Below, piece by piece: positions 25,118 to 33,394 of a stretch of 64,000 nucleotides of DNA. The notes beneath the pieces are model-generated. The model was not told the origin of the DNA, made no database searches, and was given only the letters and a program-made list of their open reading frames with translations. The translations under genes and the position numbers were made by a program. The DNA is from Azoarcus_F sp036734105 (GTDB lineage Bacteria; Pseudomonadota; Gammaproteobacteria; Burkholderiales; Rhodocyclaceae). The stretch lies in the NCBI GenBank assembly GCA_036734105.1, contig DAIMZH010000001.1, forward strand, positions 62,001 to 126,000, written 5' to 3'. Each line of letters begins with the position of its first letter. Position 1 is the first letter of the stretch.

Positions 25118-26143
25118 TCAGCGAATCGGCGGCGCGTACATGATGCCGCCCTTGTTCCACAGATTGTTCATGCCACGTGGCAAGCCCAGCGGAGTGTTGG
25201 GGCCAACGTTGCGCTCGAACATTTCACCGTAGTTGCCAACACCCTTGATGATGTTGTATGCCCAGTCGGCAGACAGCCCAAGGTGCTGTCCGAGATCACC
25301 TGAGGTGCCAAGAAGACGCTGGATTTCGGGGTTATCTGAACCCTTCATTTCATCGACGTTGGCTTGCGTCACACCGAGTTCTTCGGCGTTGAGTTGTGCA
25401 AACAGTGACCAGCGCACTACGTTGAACCACTGGTCATCACCTTGACGGACCACCGGACCCAGCGGCTCCTTGGAGATCAACTCTTCAAGCAGCACAGCGG
25501 ATGAAGGGTCATCCAGCTTGCTGCGCAAGGCCGCCAGTTGAGAGATGTCCGAGGTCAGCACATCGCAGCGGTTGGAGGCAAAACCCTGAATGGTCTGATC
25601 GGAAGTATCGAAAACCAGCGCATCGTATTTCATGCCATTTGCGCGGAAATAGTCGGCAAGATTGAGTTCCGTCGTGGTGCCCGCCTGAATACACACAGTT
25701 GCACCATCAAGCTCTTTCGGACTGCTCACACCCAGACTCTCGCGCACCATGAAGCCCTGACCATCATAATAATTCACGCCAGTAAAGTTCAAGCCCAGCG
25801 AGGCATCCCGCGTCAGCGTCCAGGTGGTGTTGCGGGACAACACATCGACCTCGCCGGACTGCAAAGCGGTGAAGCGCTCACGTGCGTTCAACGACCGAAA
25901 CTGAATCTTGTCGGCGTCTCCAAAAACCGCTGCAGCGATTGCACGGCAGGTATCAACGTCGATACCAGTCCAGTTGGCACGCTCATCGGGAAGTGAGAAG
26001 CCGGGCAATCCATCGGATACGCCACACACCACGCTACCCCGCTGTTTCACAGTCTCGAGAGTGTTGGCACTGACCGCACTGACCATTCCAAGGCCTGCAA
26101 CAGCAGTGATACCGACCAGAACAGCTTTCATTTTAAGGTTCAT
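25118..26143 (-). CDS. aapJ: General L-amino acid-binding periplasmic protein
   Basis: The soluble receptor of the Aap importer. The 341 residues begin with a signal peptide (VLVGITAVAGLGMVSAVSA, cleavage near residue 26). The mature N-terminus TLETVKQRGSVVCGVSDGLPG and the segments GIDVDTCRAIAAAVFGDADK and LSRNTTWTLTRDASLGLNF are typical of AapJ/BztA. TAGGAG lies upstream of the ATG at 26143. It is the first gene of the operon; two dodecameric near-palindromes lie in its upstream region. Confidence 0.95.
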   Translation of the reverse strand: MNLKMKAVLVGITAVAGLGMVSAVSANTLETVKQRGSVVCGVSDGLPGFSLPDERANWTGIDVDTCRAIAAAVFGDADKIQFRSLNARERFTALQSGEVDVLSRNTTWTLTRDASLGLNFTGVNYYDGQGFMVRESLGVSSPKELDGATVCIQAGTTTELNLADYFRANGMKYDALVFDTSDQTIQGFASNRCDVLTSDISQLAALRSKLDDPSSAVLLEELISKEPLGPVVRQGDDQWFNVVRWSLFAQLNAEELGVTQANVDEMKGSDNPEIQRLLGTSGDLGQHLGLSADWAYNIIKGVGNYGEMFERNVGPNTPLGLPRGMNNLWNKGGIMYAPPIR

Positions 26144-26304
26144 CAGTCAAGACTCCTAAAGGGTGTATCGGATTTTGGGCCGCGAGGCTGGAAATTACGC
26201 CCAAGCCTCATCGGTGCCAGACGTGACAGGTCAGCGCGAAACCGGTACTGCACTGTCCCAAACTGCGGCTGAACGATATCGTCAATAACAACAATCAGAA
26301 ACTT

Positions 26305-26332
26305 AGGGTTAGCCCTGCATAGGGTTAACCCT
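26305..26332. promoter_or_regulatory. Paired AGGGTTA palindromes upstream of aapJ
   Basis: AGGGTTAGCCCT at 26305-26316 and the perfect palindrome AGGGTTAACCCT at 26321-26332 stand 16 bases apart, centre to centre, about 160-190 bases before the aapJ ATG. Two similar half-helical sites near a promoter suggest cooperative regulator binding. No known regulator was matched. Confidence 0.5.
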
Positions 26333-26429
26333 AGCGACAACTTTGACAGGCAATCACCGTTGCAACAAAGCGTTTCATACCTTCGCGAGTTTTATAAAGC
26401 AGGTTCCGTGCCCGAATTATGGCAAAAAA

Positions 26430-26467
26430 AAGACACGCGCTCGCTCGAAAGCTTGCCAACGTGTCTT
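26430..26467 (-). terminator. Rho-independent terminator of the chemotaxis receptor gene
   Basis: On the minus strand AAGACACG pairs with CGTGTCTT around a 22-base loop, and a run of eight Ts follows at once (26424-26431). It lies about 50 bases past the stop at 26517. Confidence 0.8.
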
Positions 26468-26470
26468 CGC

Positions 26471-26500
26471 TTGGTGCATCGCAACACATCAATGCACCAA
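26471..26500. repeat. Second hairpin after the chemotaxis receptor gene
   Basis: TTGGTGCAT (26471-26479) and ATGCACCAA (26492-26500) are exact complements with a 12-base loop, between the stop codon and the terminator. Tandem hairpins like this can reinforce termination or protect the 3' end. Confidence 0.5.
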
Positions 26501-26516
26501 ACAGGGTGTCAGAAAA

Positions 26517-28331
26517 TCATTTATTGGCGTGGCTCCCCGTCTCTTCAAGCGCCTCGGCTGGCATGCCGACTCTCACGTTGCCCCAATGGCGTCCCTTTAC
26601 GAAGATCGGCATGGCAATATCACAGAGAATCTCGCCGGTATCACGCAAATAGGTTTGCAGCAGCAAAGACTGCGTGTTCCGCGCGGCACGTAGCTCTTGC
26701 GGACGGTCGAACTTGCGACAGGTTCGGTTGCCAAGAAGATCCTTTTGGGGATCACCTGTGAGTGGATTCGAGAACTTGGTGTTGTGGGCAGAAAGATAGC
26801 TGTCAGTATTGACCGCTACGGCGAACACCGCGTTGGGTACTTTCCCCAGCGTCTCGTCGAGAAGCGATTGACAACGTTGCCCATAGGCATCACCCCAGGA
26901 CACCTTGTATTTTTGCGGGTTGGTCCCGGGCACAGGCTGGTAGTGGCGATCGAACACATCGATACCTTGCTTGGCGATGGCCTCAAGGTGATCCTGCGTT
27001 CTGTCACGAAACAGTCTGGTCTGCTGAACCGCGTCATCGAACACACCATAACCAAGCCGAAAACGCGAAACCAGCTCCTGTATTGTTTCAGTCACCTCGG
27101 CCAACCGGACTGTACGAGCCTCCGAATCGGACATGTCGGCCTTGACCTTGCTTGAAAGCTCGTGAATCCGGCTGACGTTGTCGTGTACCTGACCGTTGGT
27201 TGCCGACAACTGCTCCATCGCCGAGGCGATCTCCAGCAACTTCTCGCCTGTCAGCTCGAAGTCTCCGACCATGTTGGTGAATTGCACCGCTGATCTATCC
27301 ACCACCTCGCGGGTCAGCATCACATCACGGTTGATGATCTCGTTTTCACTGCGGGTGTGGGTTACCAGCTCGATCATGCCATTGATGTTTCCGTTGATCT
27401 CTTCGGTTGCCTTGTTGACGCGCTCCGCCAGTTTGCGGACCTCATCGGCTACCACCGCAAAGCCGCGCCCGGCCTCCCCTGCCCTGGCGGCTTCAATGGC
27501 TGCATTCAGCGCCAGCAGATTGGTCTGATCGGCGACATCGCGAATCAGCGACGCAATCTTGCGTACGCTCGTCGAGCGGCCAGACAACTCGTCGACGATG
27601 CCATTGAAGCGCATCAACTGATCACCAACCGAGTTGATGCGCTTGGCGATGTCACGCATTTCCTTGAGCGATGTACGAGCAATGTCGAAGTTGGCCGAGG
27701 TGGAGGCTGAAATGCTTTGAGCGCTGTCCGAGACACTGCCAATGGCAGAGGTGGACTCGCCGCTGGCGACAAACACAGTATCCGTCAGCTCACCTTGTTT
27801 GCGCGCATCAAGCGCAACATCCTGCACACGCAGCTTGACATGCGCAGCCTCGCTGGCTATGCGCACTCCCATGCTGCGTACATCGCCGATGATCTCGCGC
27901 ATTTTGGCCGCAAAGGCGTTATAACTCTCGGCCAGATCGCGCAACTCGTCATGAGTATTGGTCGGCAGGTCACGCGAGAAATCGCCCTCCCCTTTGGCCA
28001 GTTCCCTGAAAATACTTGCTATCCGCGTGACAGGACGGACAATCAGATGCCTCAGATACAACACCAGGCCAATTGAGGCCAGCGTGGCAATGACCAGGTA
28101 AGCGAGAATCAGGCTCAGACCGAAATCCAGCGCCGCCACGATCTCCGACTGTGCTGCCGCCGACAGCGACGCGGACGACACGGCTGCGATCACGCGTTCC
28201 TGAACATTCAGATAAACAAAGAGATAAATCAGGTGTATCGCCAGTAGCAACAACACACTTGACAGTTTCTTGGTCAAGGTATCCCAGAAGGTTTTCTCGA
28301 CCCAGGTATAGAGCTCCCGGAAGCTGTTCAT
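26517..28331 (-). CDS. Methyl-accepting chemotaxis protein with C-terminal sensor-like domain
   Basis: An inner-membrane receptor that passes signals to CheA/CheW. It has 604 residues from the ATG at 28331 (GAGGGAAACC upstream). Two membrane helices (about 24-44 and 75-98) enclose only a short loop, so there is no sizeable periplasmic sensor. A HAMP region (about 98-150) and the signalling hairpin NLLALNAAIEAARAGEAGRG near residue 270 follow. After about residue 430 comes a separate domain with DRHYQPVPGTNP, DSYLSAHN and LRDTGEILCDIAMPIFVKGR, which looks like a cytoplasmic Cache/PAS-type sensor. No che genes are nearby. The ligand is unknown. Confidence 0.9.
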   Translation of the reverse strand: MNSFRELYTWVEKTFWDTLTKKLSSVLLLLAIHLIYLFVYLNVQERVIAAVSSASLSAAAQSEIVAALDFGLSLILAYLVIATLASIGLVLYLRHLIVRPVTRIASIFRELAKGEGDFSRDLPTNTHDELRDLAESYNAFAAKMREIIGDVRSMGVRIASEAAHVKLRVQDVALDARKQGELTDTVFVASGESTSAIGSVSDSAQSISASTSANFDIARTSLKEMRDIAKRINSVGDQLMRFNGIVDELSGRSTSVRKIASLIRDVADQTNLLALNAAIEAARAGEAGRGFAVVADEVRKLAERVNKATEEINGNINGMIELVTHTRSENEIINRDVMLTREVVDRSAVQFTNMVGDFELTGEKLLEIASAMEQLSATNGQVHDNVSRIHELSSKVKADMSDSEARTVRLAEVTETIQELVSRFRLGYGVFDDAVQQTRLFRDRTQDHLEAIAKQGIDVFDRHYQPVPGTNPQKYKVSWGDAYGQRCQSLLDETLGKVPNAVFAVAVNTDSYLSAHNTKFSNPLTGDPQKDLLGNRTCRKFDRPQELRAARNTQSLLLQTYLRDTGEILCDIAMPIFVKGRHWGNVRVGMPAEALEETGSHANK

Positions 28332-28542
28332 GGTTTCCCTCGGCATGAAATTGGTGCGAATGCCGGTCCTGGCACCCGGCAGTTGTGCAAGCCATATGTG
28401 CGGTAACGACTGAACTCCGCGCTACTTGAGCAATTGCCCGAGTCTTGACGGCGTGCGAAAATCGAAGATACCCGTTTGCGCACCAAAAAACAGTGCATGC
28501 TGCACACCGCGCCCAGATACTGACAACACAACACTACACACC

Positions 28543-30054
28543 ATGACAGATCAAGATAGCCAGAAGCCAAACCCCGAAGACGAAAATCACATCATCGCCG
28601 ACCGACGCGAGAAGCTGTCTGCCTGGCGCGCTTCAGGCAAAGCGTTCCCCAACGACTTCCAGCGCAACAACACCGCAGGAAAGCTAGATGAGCTTTACGG
28701 TGACAAGGACGGCGAAACCCTTGAAGCCACCCCTGTCGAAGTCAGCGTCGCAGGTCGAATCATGCTAAAACGCGTGATGGGCAAGGCCAGCTTCGTCACC
28801 ATTCAGGACTTGTCTGGCCGCATCCAGCTTTACGTTGCGCGCGATGCGATCGGCGAAGAACACTACAACGACTTCAAGCACTGGGATATGGGCGATATCG
28901 TCGGCGTGGTCGGCACGCTGTTCAAGACCCGCACCGGAGAGCTGACCATCAAGGCTGGCGAACTACGACTACTCACCAAGAGCCTTCGGCCACTGCCTGA
29001 CAAGTTTCACGGGCTCACCGACGTGGAGCTGAAATATCGCCAGCGCTATGTTGACCTGATCATGAACGAACAGACCCGCTTCACCTTCGTGGCGCGCAGT
29101 CGCATGGTCCAGTCCATCCGCAACTACATGGTTGACCACGGCTTTCTGGAAGTGGAAACACCAATGATGCACCCCATCCCGGGTGGCGCATCGGCACGCC
29201 CATTTGTGACTCATCACAACGCGCTGGACATGGAGTTGTTTCTGCGCATTGCACCAGAGCTCTATCTCAAGCGCCTTGTCGTGGGCGGCTTTGAGCGCGT
29301 GTTCGAGATCAACCGCAACTTCCGCAACGAAGGTCTCAGCCCGCGCCACAACCCCGAATTCACCATGATGGAATTCTACGAGGCCTACGCCAATTATCGT
29401 AGCCTGATGGACTTCACCGAAGGTCTGATCCGTCATTCCGCGCGACAGGCGCTGGGCTCGGAAACCTTTGTCTATCAGGGACGCGAGCTCGATCTGGCAC
29501 GCCCGTTTGCGCGACTTACCATGGTCGAGGCGATCCGGAAATACCACCCGGGCTTTACCGAGCAACAACTGACCGACGCCGACTGGTTGCGCGGCAAGCT
29601 GGCCAGCATGAAGGTGGAAGTGTCAGGCTCAGTTGGACTGGGCACCCTGCAATTGCTGATGTTTGAAGAGACCACCGAAGCCGAATTGTGGGAACCCACC
29701 TTCATCATCGACTACCCTGCCGAAGTGTCACCGCTAGCAAGACGCAACGATGCCAATCCGGACATCACCGAGCGTTTCGAGCTATTCATTGTCGGGCGGG
29801 AAATTGCCAACGGCTTCTCCGAGCTGAACGACCCTGAAGATCAGGCCACGCGCTTCATGGATCAGGTCAAGGCCAAGGAAGCCGGCGACGAAGAAGCCAT
29901 GTTCTACGATGCCGACTACATTCGAGCGCTTGAGTATGGTCTGCCACCGACCGGTGGCTGCGGCATCGGCATCGACCGTCTGGTCATGCTGCTCACCGAC
30001 AGCGCATCAATTCGTGATGTCATTCTGTTTCCGCAGATGCGCGCAGAACAGTGA
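28543..30054 (+). CDS. lysS: Lysyl-tRNA synthetase (class II)
   Basis: Charges tRNA-Lys. It has 503 residues from the ATG at 28543, matching E. coli LysS (505). The anticodon-binding OB fold includes VAGRIMLKRVMGKASFVTIQ. Class II motif 2 is FRNEGLSPRHNPEFTMMEFY near residue 265, and motif 3 is GCGIGIDRLVMLLTDS near the end. The frame extends upstream to 28426 without support. It is transcribed divergently from the chemotaxis receptor; mnmC follows after 36 bases. Confidence 0.98.
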   Translation: MTDQDSQKPNPEDENHIIADRREKLSAWRASGKAFPNDFQRNNTAGKLDELYGDKDGETLEATPVEVSVAGRIMLKRVMGKASFVTIQDLSGRIQLYVARDAIGEEHYNDFKHWDMGDIVGVVGTLFKTRTGELTIKAGELRLLTKSLRPLPDKFHGLTDVELKYRQRYVDLIMNEQTRFTFVARSRMVQSIRNYMVDHGFLEVETPMMHPIPGGASARPFVTHHNALDMELFLRIAPELYLKRLVVGGFERVFEINRNFRNEGLSPRHNPEFTMMEFYEAYANYRSLMDFTEGLIRHSARQALGSETFVYQGRELDLARPFARLTMVEAIRKYHPGFTEQQLTDADWLRGKLASMKVEVSGSVGLGTLQLLMFEETTEAELWEPTFIIDYPAEVSPLARRNDANPDITERFELFIVGREIANGFSELNDPEDQATRFMDQVKAKEAGDEEAMFYDADYIRALEYGLPPTGGCGIGIDRLVMLLTDSASIRDVILFPQMRAEQ

Positions 30055-30090
30055 CCAATTACGCAGCCCGCACAATGCTCGCCTAAAGCC

Positions 30091-32010
30091 ATGGCACTCA
30101 AACCTGCCGTACTGAGGTTCAACAGCGATGGCGCCCCCTGCTCCGCCAGCTATGGCAGTGCCTATTTCAGCACTATTCCAGGCCCGGAGCGGGCCACCCA
30201 AGTTTTTTTGGCAGCCTGTCAACTCCCCCACCGTTGGCAGGCCTGTCAGCGCTTTGTCGTGCTCGACACCTGTTTTGGCTGCGGGCTCAATTTTCTGACC
30301 ACCTGGGCAGCATGGCAGGCCGACACGCAGCGCTGCGCCAGGCTGCACTACATTTCGACTGAAAAACACCCGCTCACCCGAGACGAACTCAGCCAACTAC
30401 ACAGACGGTGGCCAGAGCTGACCGAGTTCTCAAACGAACTCAGATCGCAGTGGCCAACGCTGACCCCCGGTTTTCATCGCCTGGAACTCGCAGGGGGCAG
30501 GGTGATTCTGACCTTGTGCTTCGGTGACCCAGCCGAACAGCTTGCGCAACTTGATGCAAGCGTCAACGCCATCTATCTCGACGGTATCGCCGCAGTAGCG
30601 ACTCCCGAAATCTGGTCCCAGGCGATGTTCAGCCAACTGGCCCGACTTGCCGCTGATGGCGCCAGCCTTGCCAGTTGGTCTCTCAACGGCGAAGTGCAAC
30701 GGGGACTGAAACAGGCAGGATTCGATTGCAAACAATACGCTGAACCAGTGCACGGTCAACCCAGCCTGCAATGCACCATCCGAAAAGCATCAGAACCAAA
30801 CAAGGTGCAAGCACACAGCCGCAAAGCCATAATCTTTGGCGCAGGGCTGGCAGGGGCAAGCATCGCCGAACGCCTGGCCGCACGCAACTGGCAGGTCACG
30901 GTCATCGAAAGCCTGCCCGGTCCCGGAATGGGAGCATCGGGCAATCACGCCGGCGTATTGCGACCACTGCCCAGCCTCGATGACAACCGCCTGGCGCGGC
31001 TCACCCGTGCGGGCAGCCTGCATGCCAGTCGGCTACACCAGCGCATGCTGGACAGTGGTCTGTCAATCCGCTTTGGTCGATGCGGTGTGCTGCACATTGC
31101 CCGCGACCCTAAACACGAAACCCGGCAACACCAAGTCATCGCACGTCACGCCTACCCGGAAGACTTCGCCATGTTTGTCGATCAGCGAGCAGCGTCAAAC
31201 ATAGCCGGGTGGCCTGTAGCCATGGGCGGCTGGTGGTTTCCCGGCGGTGGCTGGGTTCAACCGCACAGCCTGTGCTCGGCTGCACTCGCGGCCCATCCCG
31301 GGCACATCACCACCCTTTACCACACCACCGTCGCCGCTCTAGAACGGCGCAACAACGCCTGGCATGCGCTTGATGAGCAGGGTCGCAGCATTGCCGAGGC
31401 GCCTGTTGCGATTCTGGCCAACGGCGTACAGATGAGAAACTTCAAACTCGCTGCAGACCTTCCGATACGCCCTGCTCGGGGGCAGGTAGCCCATTTACCG
31501 GCTCGCGCCGAAGCACTGCCACGTACCGTGGTTTGTCGACTTGGCTATGTCAGCCCGCCAGTCGACAACACCTTGTGCGCCGGTGCCAGCTTTGCCGTGG
31601 ACGATGACGACCCGACATGGCGTGATTCGGATCATGCTGAAAATCTGGCCAAACTCGATTTCATACTACCGGGATTCGCTGACTCGCTTCCGGCTGGCCA
31701 AGCAGACGGCCGCGTGGGTTTTCGACCTGCCTCACCTGACCGACTGCCAATGGTCGGTGCGCTGCCAGTGGCAGGCCACGTCCCCACTGGCGGTGACACC
31801 CTGGCAGACGTCCCGCGTGAACAAGGGCTCTATGCAGTGGGCGGCTTTGGCGCTCGCGGCCTGGTGTGGTCTGCCATTGTGGCTGAACTGCTCGCCAGCG
31901 AACTTGAGGGGGAAGCATTGCCACTCGAACGAGACCTCAAGGACGCGATAGACCCAGCTCGCTTTCTGTTGCGCCCAAGGCGAACAAGCCTGAGCCGTGA
32001 AGATGGTTGA
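30091..32010 (+). CDS. mnmC: tRNA 5-methylaminomethyl-2-thiouridine biosynthesis bifunctional protein MnmC
   Basis: In E. coli the C-terminal FAD oxidase removes the carboxymethyl group from cmnm5(s2)U34, and the N-terminal SAM methyltransferase then methylates nm5. This 639-residue protein has both parts. The methyltransferase (1-230) keeps FGCGLNFLTTW and EKHPLTRDEL, but the usual DGFAPAKNP loop reads DGIAAVATP here. The oxidase (from about 245) has the FAD site IIFGAGLAGASIAERLAARN, GMGASGNHAGVLRP and the C-terminal GLYAVGGFGARGLVWS. The altered loop may weaken the methyltransferase step. Confidence 0.9.
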   Translation: MALKPAVLRFNSDGAPCSASYGSAYFSTIPGPERATQVFLAACQLPHRWQACQRFVVLDTCFGCGLNFLTTWAAWQADTQRCARLHYISTEKHPLTRDELSQLHRRWPELTEFSNELRSQWPTLTPGFHRLELAGGRVILTLCFGDPAEQLAQLDASVNAIYLDGIAAVATPEIWSQAMFSQLARLAADGASLASWSLNGEVQRGLKQAGFDCKQYAEPVHGQPSLQCTIRKASEPNKVQAHSRKAIIFGAGLAGASIAERLAARNWQVTVIESLPGPGMGASGNHAGVLRPLPSLDDNRLARLTRAGSLHASRLHQRMLDSGLSIRFGRCGVLHIARDPKHETRQHQVIARHAYPEDFAMFVDQRAASNIAGWPVAMGGWWFPGGGWVQPHSLCSAALAAHPGHITTLYHTTVAALERRNNAWHALDEQGRSIAEAPVAILANGVQMRNFKLAADLPIRPARGQVAHLPARAEALPRTVVCRLGYVSPPVDNTLCAGASFAVDDDDPTWRDSDHAENLAKLDFILPGFADSLPAGQADGRVGFRPASPDRLPMVGALPVAGHVPTGGDTLADVPREQGLYAVGGFGARGLVWSAIVAELLASELEGEALPLERDLKDAIDPARFLLRPRRTSLSREDG

Positions 32011-32113
32011 GCTGACATGATCAAAGCCTGCGGGATGCTTCAACCGCATGTTTGGGTCATAATGCAGCGCAACATTATTTCAATAACAACGAACAACTAA
32101 CCGACACGTCACC

Positions 32114-33052
32114 ATGGACGCTATTCCACTGTTTTTCGTTCTGGGCTTTCTTGCACGCCTCGCCCGGTCAGACCTCAAGATACCGGGGCAGTTTTATGAG
32201 GCCTTGTCCATCTACTTGCTGCTGGCTATCGGATTGAAAGGGGGCATGGAGTTGGCTCGCCAGGACGCCTTGGCGATCCTGCCACAGGCTATCGGCGTCA
32301 TTGCGCTAGGCGCTCTGATCCCTCTGATTGCCTTCCCGCTGCTATTTAAGATCGGACGACTCGACCGTGTAAACGCCGCCTCAATCGCTGGCCATTATGG
32401 TTCGGTCAGCGTGGTCACATTTGCGGTCGGCGTTGACTACCTGATTGCCCGGGGTATCAGTTACGAGGCCTATATGCCCTTGTTTCTGGTGTTGCTCGAA
32501 ATGCCTGGCATCGCGGTCGGCATTCTGCTGGCCAAGATGGGTAGCGACTTGCGCAAGGTGCGCTGGGGTGTGCTGAGTCATGAAATCGTCTTTGGCAAAA
32601 GCATGGTATTGCTTGCCGGCGGCCTGCTCATCGGCTGGATCGCTGGCCCCCAGGGGCTGGAACCACTAGAACCGCTGTTTTTCGACCTGTTCAAGGGCGT
32701 GCTTTGCCTGTTCCTGCTCGAAATGGGGCTTGTTGCCGCGAGCCAGGCTTCCGCGCTGCGTAGTAGTGGGGTCTTTCTGGTCGGCTTCGCCATCGGAATG
32801 CCAGTTTTATCGGCGCTGATCGGTACGGGATTCGGTCTGTTGCTGGGTTTGTCGCCAGGCGGCACACTGCTGTTGGCGACATTGGCCGCCAGCGCGTCCT
32901 ATATTGCAGCCCCCGCCGCGATGCGTATCGCTGTGCCCGAAGCCAATCCGGGTTTGTCAATCACCGCCGCGCTGGTCATCACCTTCCCATTCAACATCCT
33001 TCTCGGCATTCCGCTCTACGACATGATAGTCAGGTTCGCATATGGAAACTAA
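32114..33052 (+). CDS. SbtA-family sodium-dependent bicarbonate transporter
   Basis: A member of the DUF897/SbtA family, which in cyanobacteria takes up bicarbonate with sodium. It has 312 residues (cyanobacterial SbtA is about 370) and about ten hydrophobic helices in two inverted halves. Family-like strings are DLKIPGQFYEALSIYLLLAI, AGHYGSVSVVTF near residue 95 and ASASYIAAPAAMRIAVPEAN near residue 260. It is followed by a PII-like gene overlapping by 11 bases, the conserved sbtA-sbtB pairing. Bicarbonate as the substrate here is inference from the family. Confidence 0.88.
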   Translation: MDAIPLFFVLGFLARLARSDLKIPGQFYEALSIYLLLAIGLKGGMELARQDALAILPQAIGVIALGALIPLIAFPLLFKIGRLDRVNAASIAGHYGSVSVVTFAVGVDYLIARGISYEAYMPLFLVLLEMPGIAVGILLAKMGSDLRKVRWGVLSHEIVFGKSMVLLAGGLLIGWIAGPQGLEPLEPLFFDLFKGVLCLFLLEMGLVAASQASALRSSGVFLVGFAIGMPVLSALIGTGFGLLLGLSPGGTLLLATLAASASYIAAPAAMRIAVPEANPGLSITAALVITFPFNILLGIPLYDMIVRFAYGN

Positions 33053-33371
33053 AACGCCCCACCCCCAAGCCTGCAAGTTGCTTGTCATCATCACCGAAGC
33101 AGCCATTGAGAAGACGCTTGCAAACGACCTGATGCGACTTGGCGCGCACGGCTACACGGTGACCGAAGTACGAGGTCAGGGTCGCCATGGCGCACGTCAG
33201 GCTCTGTGGGGGGCAGACAACAGCATACGCATGGAAGTGCTATGCGACGAGTCAACCGCCCTCAACATAATGGGGCATATCGAGGTCAATTTTTTCCGTC
33301 ATTACGCCATGGTGACTTATGTTGCCGACGTCGGCGTGCTGAGACCGGAAAAGTTCAGTCACCACGCTTGA
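33042..33371 (+). CDS. SbtB-like PII-family signalling protein
   Basis: A 109-residue PII-fold protein that in cyanobacteria binds adenine nucleotides including cAMP and controls SbtA. Visible are KLLVIITEAAIEKTLANDL at the first strand-helix, GYTVTEVRGQGRHGARQALW spanning the T-loop, and the C-terminal YVADVGVLRPEKFS. The Cys-containing C-terminal redox loop of cyanobacterial SbtB is absent. Its start lies inside the end of sbtA, so the two are probably translated together. It ends 23 bases from the convergent gltX. Confidence 0.86.
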   Translation: METKTPHPQACKLLVIITEAAIEKTLANDLMRLGAHGYTVTEVRGQGRHGARQALWGADNSIRMEVLCDESTALNIMGHIEVNFFRHYAMVTYVADVGVLRPEKFSHHA

Positions 33372-33394
33372 GCGTGTGCCGGGCTTGAGGCGCC

